NCBI GenBank assembly: GCA_023392595.1 | Contig: JAEVYU010000076.1 | Coordinates: 1 to 57,611 of the forward strand | Reading direction: 5' to 3' | DNA: 57,611 nucleotides | Source: Bacillota bacterium | Lineage (GTDB): Bacteria > Bacillota > UBA4882 > UBA8346 | Shown: in pieces, positions 24,778 through 34,472 of the stretch | How positions within the stretch are numbered: the first letter of the stretch is position 1 | Layout of the letters: the number at the start of each line of letters is the position of its first letter | Program-made: the position numbers and the translations under genes | The notes under the pieces: model-generated | Told to the model about the DNA's origin: nothing | What the model saw: the letters and a program-made list of their open reading frames with translations, nothing else | The model's database searches: none

Positions 24778-26970
24778 ATGGGGATTTTCAGCAGGATTTT
24801 CGGGAACATCCAGTGGCAAAAGTTTGATTTCACCAAGAAATTTACCATTCGCAATAAATTATTGTTTTTCTTTCTTTTAGTCTCGTTGGTACCACTGGCG
24901 TTGACCGGTATGATTTCTTACTACAGTTCCAGAACGGCAATGACCCGGAAGATGAGTCAATATTCATTGGAAAACATCTCCCGATCCGCCCAAATCCTGG
25001 ACGAAAAATTCCGGCAATACGAAAAAATAGCGCTTCAGATTAACGTCAATCCCGTATTGAACAAGGAATTTAAGATTTATGCCACGGCTGCGGACGGAGA
25101 AGTTTTGGATCGGGAACAAAATGTGAAGAATTATTTAAAAAGTTATCTGGTGGATGATCCGAATATTTTTGCCTTCATTTTTACGGATGCGGGAAAGGCT
25201 AACCAGCATTCCCGGATTTTCGTTCAACGGGGTTCGGTAAGTGAGAGCTGGGATCTTAGCCTCAAGAAATACGCCGCTTCATTAAATTCCCGGTTATACC
25301 TGGATACGGTTTGGATGCCGGCGGTTATTGAAAATGCAGTGGTTACAGAAAACAATATGGTCATGGTTAAAAACATCGACGATATCAATACCGGTGAGCC
25401 TCTGGGGACTTTTGCCGTTTTGATCAAGGAAGCGGGTATGGCTCAATATACGAATTTCACAGAAATGAATACTACCGTCAATACGGAACATACGCCGGCA
25501 TCGCTTCCCCGCTATACGGTAATCATCGATGAAAAAGGCATGATTGCATCCACTCCTTTTAAAGCGGACATCGGCCGAAATCTTTCCGATTTCATGAGAC
25601 AAAATAAAGTTCTTACCCAAGTCAGGAATGGAAGCATAAAGCAGGATAGCTTTTTCGGAACTTTCAATCAGGTACCGGTGCTGGTTTCGGCTGAATATAT
25701 GAAACATAACGGCTGGAGTATTCTCAGTATAGCTCCCGCCCGGATTCTATTTTCCGAAGCCAGGGTGACCGGACTGGTGATCTTTTTATTAAGCATTGTT
25801 TTTGGGACGCTTGCCATCATCATTTCAATTTATGTTGCCTTCCTGGTTTCCGGTCCTATCCGTTCCGTAGTGAATGCCATGAAAGAAGCGGAAAAAGGCA
25901 AGTTAACGGTGCGGGTGACCCTCAATAATCAAGATGAGCTGGGGTATTTGGGGAGCAGTTTCAACCGGATGTTGGAACAAATCAACGGACTGCTGGCTGA
26001 CACCAAAAAAACAGCTACGGAGCTGCAAAAACAGGGCGCGGTATTGCAAGAAAGCTCCCATCAATCTGCCCAGGCTGCTGAAAGCGTGGCCCAAGCCATG
26101 AATGAGATTACCCGGGGTACCATGGAACAGACCCATGAAGCGGGGAATTCATCCCAACAAATGACAAGCCTTGCTGCTCAGATTGATCATATGGTGGCGC
26201 AATCGGCAGAAGTTGAACATATTACCGGGGATACCAAGAAATTAAGCTTTCAATCGAAAGAGGCGGTGCAACAATTGATTGACAAAACCGCGGAAACGGA
26301 CCGCATTACCAATGCCATTGTCAGTGACATCAGCGAACTCGATAACAGCGCAACGGAAATAAGCAATATTATCCAAGTTATCACTGGTGTAACGGAACAG
26401 ACTAATCTTTTGGCGCTGAATGCGGCGATCGAAGCGGCCCGCGCTGGAGAAATGGGCCGGGGTTTTGCGGTGGTCGCCGATGAAATTAATAAATTAGCGG
26501 TTCAATCCCGCGAAGCGACAGAGAATATCAATAGCATATTAAAGAAAATCCAGGAAAAAACTGCTACCTCTTATCAAACGGCGGGCCAGGCCCATCAAAT
26601 TGTTCTCGATCAAATTCAGGCAGTCCGTTCAGCTCAAAACTCTTTTGATGAAATTATCCGGGCCATGGATACTGCGGTTGGTAAACTCAGCGGCATGAAT
26701 TCATTGCTGGCTCAAATTCACGATGCCAAGGAGCAATCATTACATTCGATCGTCACAATCAGCGCTATATCGGAAGAGACAGCCGCCGCTGCCGAGGAAG
26801 TTTCCGCTTCATCCCAGGAGCAGACGGCGATCGCGGATCAAGTCAGTGATTTGGCTGCCCAAATGCAAAGAATGGCCGAAGAATTGATGGAGGTAATTTC
26901 CAGATTTGATGTTTCAGAAAGGAATTTGGTTTCCGGATTGGTGCAACCATCACGGGAAAGCCGTGATTGA
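24778..26970 (+). CDS. Methyl-accepting chemotaxis protein
   Basis: This is a 730-residue membrane receptor. TM1 is near residues 28-47, followed by a large extracytoplasmic sensor region (~50-330, probably dCACHE), TM2 near 332-355, a HAMP domain, and a cytoplasmic signalling domain with the conserved tip EQTNLLALNAAIEAARAGE. ATG 24778 follows AAAGGAG; a nearby ATG at 24773 is out of frame. Its place straight after araFGH suggests it senses the same sugar or sugar-bound AraF, but the ligand is inferred. Confidence 0.9.
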   Translation: MGIFSRIFGNIQWQKFDFTKKFTIRNKLLFFFLLVSLVPLALTGMISYYSSRTAMTRKMSQYSLENISRSAQILDEKFRQYEKIALQINVNPVLNKEFKIYATAADGEVLDREQNVKNYLKSYLVDDPNIFAFIFTDAGKANQHSRIFVQRGSVSESWDLSLKKYAASLNSRLYLDTVWMPAVIENAVVTENNMVMVKNIDDINTGEPLGTFAVLIKEAGMAQYTNFTEMNTTVNTEHTPASLPRYTVIIDEKGMIASTPFKADIGRNLSDFMRQNKVLTQVRNGSIKQDSFFGTFNQVPVLVSAEYMKHNGWSILSIAPARILFSEARVTGLVIFLLSIVFGTLAIIISIYVAFLVSGPIRSVVNAMKEAEKGKLTVRVTLNNQDELGYLGSSFNRMLEQINGLLADTKKTATELQKQGAVLQESSHQSAQAAESVAQAMNEITRGTMEQTHEAGNSSQQMTSLAAQIDHMVAQSAEVEHITGDTKKLSFQSKEAVQQLIDKTAETDRITNAIVSDISELDNSATEISNIIQVITGVTEQTNLLALNAAIEAARAGEMGRGFAVVADEINKLAVQSREATENINSILKKIQEKTATSYQTAGQAHQIVLDQIQAVRSAQNSFDEIIRAMDTAVGKLSGMNSLLAQIHDAKEQSLHSIVTISAISEETAAAAEEVSASSQEQTAIADQVSDLAAQMQRMAEELMEVISRFDVSERNLVSGLVQPSRESRD

Positions 26971-26995
26971 AAAAATCATGATGGAGGAGGTTCCT

Positions 26996-27997
26996 ATGGC
27001 AGGATACCGTTGTTTTTATAAAGATATCCCGGCGCTGACTTTGGAAAGCGATCAACTGGCCGCGGTATTTTTACCTGAAATCGGCAGCAAGATGGCTTCC
27101 TTGACCGATAAAACCACGGCCCACGAGTACTTATGGCAAGAATCCAGTCTTGGGTGCAGCCGGCCGGAATATGGCACTCCCTTTGATACCTGGGATATGT
27201 ATGGCTTTGATGATATGTTTCCCACCATCTCGGCTTGTTATTACCACAAAAAGCCTTGGCAGGGAACGGGCTTGCCCGATCATGGGGAGGTGTGGTCGTT
27301 GCCTTGGAAATATGAGTTGCAAGACAGGAAAATCCATTTTTGGGTTTCGGGAATCCGGCTTCCTTATAGGCTTGATAAGTGGGTTTATTTCAGTGCGCCC
27401 CATATTCTTCGTTTTGAATATCAAGTCACTAACCAAACTCCCTTTGACCAGGATTTTATTTGGGCCGCCCATCCGCTGCTGAATATGGTCCCCGGGATGA
27501 AGATTTTATTGCCGCCGGAGGTAAAACAAGTGGTCAATGTCTTAAGCGGTGGAAAACGGCTCGGCGGGTATCAGCAGGTTCATTCCTGGCCCAAAACTCT
27601 CACTCCGGACGGCATGGAATATCCAATCGACACCGTTTACCCCCGGAACTCGCTCTTTGAGAAATATTACGTTCAAGATCCTTTGAGGGAGGGATGGGCC
27701 GCCTTGTATCAACCTCGGACCAGGGAAGTCATTGCCTTATCCTTTCCGGTGAAAGAAGTTCCCTACCTGGGGATTTGGATCAATGAAGGCGGGTTTGCCA
27801 ATCAATATAATGCCGCCTTGGAGCCTTGCACCGGCGCTTTTGACCGGGTGGATTTAGCCGCCTTGCATGAAAAGGTGGGAATCATGAAGGCAAATTCCCA
27901 GTGTAGATGGTATCTGAATGTAACGATTCAAAAAATCAGGGACGGAAACGGATGGGAAAGTCTTCATGTCCAAGAGGACGGGAAGATTACTTTTTAG
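26996..27997 (+). CDS. Aldose-1-epimerase-like (galactose mutarotase fold) protein
   Basis: The 333-residue protein has ALTLESDQLAAVFLPEIGSK near the N-terminus, like mutarotase-fold enzymes, and GFDDMFPTI, DHGEVWSLPW and QDFIWAAHPLL further on. ATG 26996 is favoured because GGAGGAGG lies just upstream, within the end region of the chemoreceptor operon. Together with DUF5107 it is the second mutarotase-fold protein next to the arabinose transporter. Exact substrate is not evident. Confidence 0.7.
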   Translation: MAGYRCFYKDIPALTLESDQLAAVFLPEIGSKMASLTDKTTAHEYLWQESSLGCSRPEYGTPFDTWDMYGFDDMFPTISACYYHKKPWQGTGLPDHGEVWSLPWKYELQDRKIHFWVSGIRLPYRLDKWVYFSAPHILRFEYQVTNQTPFDQDFIWAAHPLLNMVPGMKILLPPEVKQVVNVLSGGKRLGGYQQVHSWPKTLTPDGMEYPIDTVYPRNSLFEKYYVQDPLREGWAALYQPRTREVIALSFPVKEVPYLGIWINEGGFANQYNAALEPCTGAFDRVDLAALHEKVGIMKANSQCRWYLNVTIQKIRDGNGWESLHVQEDGKITF

Positions 27998-28179
27998 CCT
28001 GGGGGACGATTGACACCGACAGAATTTTCAGTGCTTTACCCGGAAAGAACATACTGTGTGGCCTCTATTCGAAAATGTTGCCGGAAAAAAGGGAAAAATG
28101 TTTAAGAAGCGAAATATATGGAAATGAATTTTAATGCGCGCATGTGCATACATGATGGACGCGTTATCGGAGGTTCAAG

Positions 28180-28920
28180 GTGAGGACATCATATATCGAT
28201 CCCAGCGCCGATATTAGTATGGATACGGAGATTGGCGAATTTGTAGTCATTGAGGCGCAGGTTAAAATCGGCTCCGGTTGCCGGATCGGCCATCATGCAA
28301 TCATCCATCGAGGTAGCGAAATCGGCGCCAATACTGTAATCGGCGATCATGCCGTACTGGGAAAAATGCCGCAGCTTGCCAAGACCAGCACAACAGAGCC
28401 TAGGAGCTTGGAGCCCTTACGGGTCGGTTCCAACTGTCAGATTGGCACCGGGGCAATTTTGTATGCCGGGACGACTGTCGAACAGGATACTACAGTTGCC
28501 GATCTGGCTTCGGTGCGTGAAAACTGCCGGATTGGTAAGGCAGTTTTGATTGGCCGCGGCGTTGCGGTGGAAAATAACACATCGATCGGGGATTTTACCA
28601 AGATTCAAACCAATGCCTATATTACCGCTTCCATGGAAATTGCGGACCATGTTTTCATTGCTCCAATGGTTACAACGACCAACGATAATTTTATGGGGCG
28701 AACCGAAAAACGTTTTACGCTTCGAAAAGGAGCCACGATAGAGCGGGGTGCCCGGGTGGGGGGTAATGCCATTTTATTGCCCGGCATTACGGTTGCGGAG
28801 GAGAGTTTTGTGGCCGCAGGTTCAATCGTTACCAAAGACACTGCTCCCAAACAAGTCGTAAGGGGTGTTCCGGCCAGACCCATACGGTCGGTGCCCGAGG
28901 ATGAATTGTTGCCGGAATAA
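28180..28920 (+). CDS. wbpD: Hexapeptide-repeat N-acetyltransferase, probable WbpD type
   Basis: The 246-residue left-handed beta-helix acyltransferase has many [LIV]-G-x4 repeats. Its C-terminal half (APMVTTTNDN, GNAILLPGITVAEESFVAAG, VVRGVPARPIR) matches WbpD-type enzymes, which acetylate the 3-amino group of UDP-GlcNAc(3NH2)A. It is longer than usual for WbpD because of an extra N-terminal helix with LGKMPQLAKTST. GTG 28180 follows CGGAGG. The 182 bp before it show no gene, only a 10-bp palindrome ATGCGCGCAT (28134-28143). Substrate is assigned from the wbpA/B/E/I homologues around it. Confidence 0.7.
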   Translation: MRTSYIDPSADISMDTEIGEFVVIEAQVKIGSGCRIGHHAIIHRGSEIGANTVIGDHAVLGKMPQLAKTSTTEPRSLEPLRVGSNCQIGTGAILYAGTTVEQDTTVADLASVRENCRIGKAVLIGRGVAVENNTSIGDFTKIQTNAYITASMEIADHVFIAPMVTTTNDNFMGRTEKRFTLRKGATIERGARVGGNAILLPGITVAEESFVAAGSIVTKDTAPKQVVRGVPARPIRSVPEDELLPE

Positions 28921-28946
28921 ACCATTTTTTATAGGGGCTGTATAGC

Positions 28947-29531
28947 ATGGGCTTCATCCCAAAAATTATCCGAAGCGTCATTCAACTTTTTGATTTTTTG
29001 TTGTTGCGGTTCTGGTTACTCCGTTTCGGCATCGGCTACAAGATGTGGGGAAGCGATTACCGGATCCGTCAAGTGCAAAGGACTCCGGCCCGTTATTTAA
29101 AGGCTGTTTTACGGAGCGTTGGCGCGGAAATTGATGATTCGGCGACCTTCAAAACCGGCCTTTTGCTGGATAACATCGATTCCGGTTTAAACGGGCTTCA
29201 TATTGGCGAAAAAGCCTATATTGGGCCGGGAGTTTTTATGGATTTGGCGGAATCGATAACCATTGGTAAACAAGCGGTGATAGCGCCCCAAGTCATGTTG
29301 TTAACCCACGGGGATGTGGGAGAGCGGCCCCTCGCCAAGTTGATAAAGAGGAAAGCTGGCCCGGTATCTTTAGCGGAAGGTTGCTGGATTGGAGCCCGGG
29401 CCGTTATTTTACCGGGAATAACCATTGGAAAACAGGCGGTGGTTGGGGCAGGAGCCGTGGTTACCGCCGATGTCGCGGATTTTACAATCGTTGCAGGAGT
29501 GCCGGCCCGTGAGATACGAAAGTTGAAATAG
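28947..29531 (+). CDS. Hexapeptide-repeat O-acetyltransferase-like protein
   Basis: The 194-residue product has an N-terminal hydrophobic segment (LFDFLLLRFWLLRFGIGY) and then hexapeptide repeats with the typical end SLAEGCWIGARAVILPGITI and VAGVPAREI. It resembles WcaF/maltose-acetyltransferase-like enzymes that decorate surface polysaccharide. ATG 28947 lies 26 bp after the previous stop. Acceptor sugar unknown. Confidence 0.75.
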   Translation: MGFIPKIIRSVIQLFDFLLLRFWLLRFGIGYKMWGSDYRIRQVQRTPARYLKAVLRSVGAEIDDSATFKTGLLLDNIDSGLNGLHIGEKAYIGPGVFMDLAESITIGKQAVIAPQVMLLTHGDVGERPLAKLIKRKAGPVSLAEGCWIGARAVILPGITIGKQAVVGAGAVVTADVADFTIVAGVPAREIRKLK

Positions 29532-29652
29532 CAATTTGACTGTCGGCTAATTGCTATTGGCTATTAGCTATAGCAGTTAGCTATTCGTTCTCTGCGATTT
29601 TCTGGTAACTATTTTTAAGCAAAAAGCCGATTTAATTGAAAGAAGCGTATAG

Positions 29653-30966
29653 ATGAGCATAGCCACCAATAGTTTACGCACGTATGTTTTTCGGATTGCA
29701 ACCGGGATTTCCGGAATTTTAATCGGAATACTTATTGCCAGATTCCTGGGGCCGGCTGGTAAAGGCTATTATTCAGGTGTTTTTTTATTTTATAATACTT
29801 TTACCATGGTCGCCGGTACTTTAGGTCCGGCTATCACTTATCAAATAAGCCGTTTAAAAACTTCCCCCCGGATAGTTTTCCTAACCGCCACACTGTACAG
29901 CACTGTCGCCGGGATATTGGCAATTGCCTGCTTTTGGGTTTTTACTCTGCTCAAACCCGGCTTTAATCATGGAATGATTTGGATGGTGGTGTCCGTTACC
30001 CCGTTAACGCTGATAGTAACGAATTTGAACGGATTATTCCAAGGGCTCAACCGGATTGCCACCTTAAATTGGATCGGGATAGCCGCCGGATTTTTGCAGC
30101 TGGTTTTACTTTGTATCGGTTTTTTGGGATTTCAAATTAATGTCCGCAGCGCCATAGTCTTTTGGCTGATTGGCCAGGTAATGACATTTGTAGCCGGTTT
30201 ATGGGTGAGCCGCGAGTATTGGTGGCCGCTGCATTTACGTTCGGTAAGCTTCCCCCTGCTGAAAGAGTTGCTGACCTTTGGCGGGCAGATTAGTCTCGGC
30301 AGTTTGATCGGAATTTTAAATTCGCGGATCGATTCATTTTTAGTACTGGCTTTTTTAAAGACCAAACAATATGGATTTTATTCTGTGGCGGTTAATGCCG
30401 CCGAGTTGCTTTGGTACGCTTCCGGAGCTATTTCGGTTGCGATATGCGCCCATGTCGGTTCAGCTTCCTTACAGCGCGCCGGACAATTGACTGCCAAGGC
30501 TGTCAGGCATACATTATTGCTCAATATACCATTAACCGCTTTGATGTGGAGTGTATCCTGGTTAATCCCTTTCGTTTACGGAGAAAGATTTACAACGGCT
30601 ATGCTGCCGTACCGGGTGATGCTGCCGGGAATGTTGGCTTATAGTATCGCCAGTATTTTTTCTACCTATTTTACAAATCAGCTTGGTAAACCTAAATTTC
30701 CCCTATTGATATCCTCTCTATCAATGGTAATCGATTTCGGAGCCAGTTTATTTTTGGTTCCCAGGTGGGGCTTACTTGGCGGAGCTTTGGCGAATTCCTT
30801 ATCGTATATCATTTCCATCAGCCTGTTAATCGCTATTTTCTGTAAAAAGGCCGGAATTTCAGTGGTGGAACTTTTTCGAATTACCCAAGAGGATATCGCC
30901 GATTATAAGATCTTATGGAATACTATCCGTCATTCTTTCAGCAGAAAGTTGAGGCGAGAGTCGTGA
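29653..30966 (+). CDS. wzx: Polysaccharide flippase (Wzx-like, MATE/MVF superfamily)
   Basis: The 437-residue membrane protein has about 12-14 hydrophobic segments. The N-terminus IATGISGILIGILIARFLGP with PAGKGYYSG and the central GGQISLGSLIGILNSRIDSF are typical of O-antigen/teichuronic flippases, which move lipid-linked sugars across the membrane. It overlaps the next gene at its stop (GTGA). It heads a tight run of glycosyltransferases. No Wzy polymerase was found. Confidence 0.85.
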   Translation: MSIATNSLRTYVFRIATGISGILIGILIARFLGPAGKGYYSGVFLFYNTFTMVAGTLGPAITYQISRLKTSPRIVFLTATLYSTVAGILAIACFWVFTLLKPGFNHGMIWMVVSVTPLTLIVTNLNGLFQGLNRIATLNWIGIAAGFLQLVLLCIGFLGFQINVRSAIVFWLIGQVMTFVAGLWVSREYWWPLHLRSVSFPLLKELLTFGGQISLGSLIGILNSRIDSFLVLAFLKTKQYGFYSVAVNAAELLWYASGAISVAICAHVGSASLQRAGQLTAKAVRHTLLLNIPLTALMWSVSWLIPFVYGERFTTAMLPYRVMLPGMLAYSIASIFSTYFTNQLGKPKFPLLISSLSMVIDFGASLFLVPRWGLLGGALANSLSYIISISLLIAIFCKKAGISVVELFRITQEDIADYKILWNTIRHSFSRKLRRES

Positions 30967-31883
30967 GAAAGCGGGACCATAAAAAAACAAGGCGAATTTT
31001 GATTATCGGTTACCCTTATTTTGTGGGTAGGATCATGGAACTGGCAAAGGGTTCCGATTATCAACTTTTTACGATGCCCAAAGGTAAATTGCAACAATGG
31101 TTAATTTTACTGCGGGTGAATGCCATTTATTTGGTGGGCGGCGATTTGCGATCCAACCGTTTTTATACTGCAGCGGTTCTTTTGGGAAAAAAAGTGATCA
31201 TGCATTGGGTTGGTTCCGATATTTTGGAAATGAAGGATTGGTTGAGAAAAGGACACCGTTTCAGCCCAATATTGCTCCACCACTCTTATCACTGGGCTGA
31301 AGTGGATTGGACCGCCGGGGAACTGCAGGAACTGGGTATTAAGGCCCAAGTTGTGCCCCTGACACCGGCGACTTTTCCGGAGCAAGTTAAGGAACTTCCT
31401 TCAAAGTTCGTGGTGTTATGCTATTTGCCGCCGGAGCGGGAGGCTTTTTATGGCGGCGCGGAAATTATTCAACTTGCCAGACAGTTCCCGGAGATTGTAT
31501 TTTTAGTTGTGGCCGCTTCACCAACCGTTTCGCATCCGAATTGGCCGGAAAACATTATTCCGGTCGGGTGGGTGGACGATATGGGAGAATTATACCCGGA
31601 GATTACGGCGCTGGTCCGCTTTACCGAACATGATGGATTGTCGTTTATGGTTTTAGAGGCGCTGGCCCATGCAAGGTACGTTATTTGGAGCTATCCCTTT
31701 GAAGGGGTAAGAAAAGCCACCGATTATGCGCAGCTGATGGGAGGAATTTGCGAATTATACCAGGATTTTCAAGCCGGGAAATTGTCTTTGAATCAAACAG
31801 GCCGTTCTTTTGTATCCCGACATTACCTGCCGGAGACGGTTTGGCAGCAGATTCATCAGGGTATAGAGGGAGTTTTATCATAA
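30963..31883 (+). CDS. Glycosyltransferase-like protein
   Basis: The product has 307 residues from GTG 30963, which overlaps the flippase stop as GTGA; an alternative ATG at 30915 lies inside the flippase gene. It contains VIMHWVGSDILEMKD and a C-terminal region TEHDGLSFMVLEALAHARYVI, which fits a GT4-like nucleotide-sugar site. It ends one base before the next ATG. Sugar donor and acceptor cannot be read from sequence. Confidence 0.65.
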   Translation: MRKRDHKKTRRILIIGYPYFVGRIMELAKGSDYQLFTMPKGKLQQWLILLRVNAIYLVGGDLRSNRFYTAAVLLGKKVIMHWVGSDILEMKDWLRKGHRFSPILLHHSYHWAEVDWTAGELQELGIKAQVVPLTPATFPEQVKELPSKFVVLCYLPPEREAFYGGAEIIQLARQFPEIVFLVVAASPTVSHPNWPENIIPVGWVDDMGELYPEITALVRFTEHDGLSFMVLEALAHARYVIWSYPFEGVRKATDYAQLMGGICELYQDFQAGKLSLNQTGRSFVSRHYLPETVWQQIHQGIEGVLS

Positions 31884-33155
31884 ATGGACAGGCAATCCAA
31901 ACAAATACTAATGGTAGCCTATTATTTCCCGCCTCTGGGAGGAGCCGGAGTTCAGCGTTCCGCCAAATTTGCCAAATATTTGGCCCACCTGGGATGGCAG
32001 ATAAAGGTTGTTTCAGTGGTTCCTCCCCCCTTCGAGCCGGTCGACCCTTCGCTGGAATGCGAAATCCGGGATCCGAACATAACGGTAGAACCTGTTTCCT
32101 ACCGGCCAAGGTTTAGAAAATTTGACCGTATACCGGGCTTCTGGCGGGTGAGGAGTTATCTGGATGAATGGTTTTCTTTTCCCGATCGGATGCAGGGCTG
32201 GTTAAAGCCGGCTTTGGCTGAGGCTTCCCAAATTTGCCTTGATAATCCCGGGATGATTGTTTTTTCAACTTCCGCTCCCTATACGGCTCACTTAATCGCC
32301 AGAGAATTGAAAAGACGATACGGCTTACCCTGGGTTGCCGATTTCCGGGATGAATGGAGTCAAAACCCTTATTTACGCATAGTCACTCCATATCATTTCC
32401 GGCTCCATCAAAGAGCCGAGCGAACGGTTCTCGATGAGGCGGATGCAGTAATCTCGGTGACTGAAACGATAACCCAAGGATTACGAAGAATTGCTCCGGA
32501 ATCGGAGGCGGTCTTTCACACGATTCCCAATGGTTTTGATCCGGAGGATTTTTCCCTGATTCGTGACTCGGATTCAACCGGGGTCGATGATCAACGGTGG
32601 AAGTTGACCCATGTCGGTACTTTGAACAAGGCCCGGGCAGAATTATTGTTGCCCTTGATTCAAACTTTGCAACGGTTGGATGCCCGTGGGGCGATTCCAT
32701 TATCATCCGTGAGATTGCAATTCATTGGGGCAGGCGACTGGAAGGACCCGGAATGGAGCGGCCTGGATTGGATCGAGACCCGTAATTACTTACCGCACCG
32801 GGAAGCCCTGGAGGCAATGAACCAGGCCGATATGGCGATATTGGCGGAGTCCAACCCGGCGGCCTTTACCGGAAAGATTTTTGAATATCTCGGGCTTCAA
32901 AAACCCATTTTGGGTTTGGTTCATCCGCTAAGTCCGGCGGCAGAGTTGATTAGGGAAGCGGAAGCGGGTTTTGTGGTTGGTCTGGCAGGGGGCCCCAGAC
33001 TTGAAGAGGCCTTAATGAACTCCTATCAAAGTTGGCAAAAAAGCATCCCGCCGGCTCCGCCTAACCCGGAAGTAATCGCCTGTTTCAACCGGGAGCGCCA
33101 GGCCGAAACTTTGGCCCAAATCATGGAGCAAATCCGGTTAAAAACTGAAGAATAG
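31884..33155 (+). CDS. Glycosyltransferase family 4 protein
   Basis: The 423-residue product starts with ILMVAYYFPPLGGAGVQRSA, the N-terminal loop common in GT4 enzymes. VADFRDEWSQNPY and the C-terminal FTGKIFEYLGLQKPILGLV mark acceptor and donor domains. ATG 31884 directly abuts the previous TAA. Part of the glycan glycosyltransferase block; linkage unknown. Confidence 0.85.
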   Translation: MDRQSKQILMVAYYFPPLGGAGVQRSAKFAKYLAHLGWQIKVVSVVPPPFEPVDPSLECEIRDPNITVEPVSYRPRFRKFDRIPGFWRVRSYLDEWFSFPDRMQGWLKPALAEASQICLDNPGMIVFSTSAPYTAHLIARELKRRYGLPWVADFRDEWSQNPYLRIVTPYHFRLHQRAERTVLDEADAVISVTETITQGLRRIAPESEAVFHTIPNGFDPEDFSLIRDSDSTGVDDQRWKLTHVGTLNKARAELLLPLIQTLQRLDARGAIPLSSVRLQFIGAGDWKDPEWSGLDWIETRNYLPHREALEAMNQADMAILAESNPAAFTGKIFEYLGLQKPILGLVHPLSPAAELIREAEAGFVVGLAGGPRLEEALMNSYQSWQKSIPPAPPNPEVIACFNRERQAETLAQIMEQIRLKTEE

Positions 33156-33175
33156 GAACAATTTGGAGTTATAAA

Positions 33176-34426
33176 ATGAAATGCGTTTTAGTTATCGCTT
33201 ACCACTATCCGCCACTTGCCGGGGCCGGGGTGTTAAAAACGTTACGAACGACCCGTTATTTTCCAAAATTCGGCTGGCAACCGCTGGTTTTAACGGTGAA
33301 AAATCCCGAACCTTACCATAGGGCTCCCAACCCGATTCCCGAAGGAACTCGGGTTTACCGTTCCTGGCGAATCCCGGGAGGTAACTTGCTGGCCCGGCTA
33401 TTACGAAGGCTCGGGCTTGATGAACGTTGGGTACTGCTTCCGGATCAGCATATTTTATGGGCACCGGGCGCCTTTTTCACCGGACTTTATCTGATAATCC
33501 GTTTCAAAATTGATTTGATTTATGTAACCGGCCCTCCCTATTCGGCGTTAATGGTTGGAGCCGCCCTGCAAAAAATTTCCGGAAGACCTTTAGTAACGGA
33601 GGTTCGGGATCCTTGGAGCTTTAACAGAGGACGTCAAGGGTACCCAACAAAGGTGCACCGGAAAATCGATCACTTTTATGAACGTTGGGTGCTGCGGTCA
33701 TCTTCTTTGATTGCTTGCATTTATCATATTACCGTCGATGGCTACCGGGAACTCTATCCCTGGTGTAAAGAGAAATTGATTGTTTTTTATGACACGGTTG
33801 ATCTTCAGGATTTGCCTGCGAATTATCAAAGTTATCCCGTTTTTACCTTGACGTATATCGGAACTTTTTATCCCCCCTTTGCAACGCTTCACGCCACTTT
33901 ACAGGCAATCAAAGTGTTGCTGAACGAAGGGACGATCAGGGCGGAAAAATTTTGTTTGAATTATGTTGGGCCCCTTGATAAAACCTTTGCCACGATGGCC
34001 CAGTCCGTCGGGGTTGCCCAAGTCGTAAGATGGGCTGGTTACAAAACATTAAAAGAGGCCCAACTGGAAGTTTTCAAAAGCCAAACCCTATTGTTGTTGC
34101 TGGAATTCCCAACGATAAATACCAAACTTTTCGACTATCTTGCCAGTGGGCGAAGAATCCTGGCTGTAGTCCCTGATTTTCCGGAACTCCGGAGTTTGCT
34201 GGAACGCTATGCCGGGTGTTATGATTTAGTCGATACGGCAGTGGATTCCCAAGACTACGGGAAAATAGCTGAAATTTTAAAACAGTGTTATAATGATTTT
34301 TATGATCAAAAAACAGCAAATGATCCTTGGAAAACGGCGCTTTTTAAAAATGAAATGAATATTGAAGCCGAAACCCGGCAGTTGGTTGAGAATTTCAATC
34401 AATTGGCGGCGAAGATTAAAATATAA
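33176..34426 (+). CDS. Glycosyltransferase family 4-like protein
   Basis: The 416-residue product opens with LVIAYHYPPLAGAGVLKTLR and contains TEVRDPWSF and TKLFDYLASGRRILAVVPD. It looks like a diverged sister of the gene just upstream, since both share the Y-Y/H-PP-LAGAGV start and EVRD/DFRD segment. The start lies 20 bp after the previous stop with TTGGAG upstream. Confidence 0.8.
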   Translation: MKCVLVIAYHYPPLAGAGVLKTLRTTRYFPKFGWQPLVLTVKNPEPYHRAPNPIPEGTRVYRSWRIPGGNLLARLLRRLGLDERWVLLPDQHILWAPGAFFTGLYLIIRFKIDLIYVTGPPYSALMVGAALQKISGRPLVTEVRDPWSFNRGRQGYPTKVHRKIDHFYERWVLRSSSLIACIYHITVDGYRELYPWCKEKLIVFYDTVDLQDLPANYQSYPVFTLTYIGTFYPPFATLHATLQAIKVLLNEGTIRAEKFCLNYVGPLDKTFATMAQSVGVAQVVRWAGYKTLKEAQLEVFKSQTLLLLLEFPTINTKLFDYLASGRRILAVVPDFPELRSLLERYAGCYDLVDTAVDSQDYGKIAEILKQCYNDFYDQKTANDPWKTALFKNEMNIEAETRQLVENFNQLAAKIKI

Positions 34427-34472
34427 AGATCTTATGAAGCAAACATTTTATCAGTGATGGAGTCGTGTCGAA

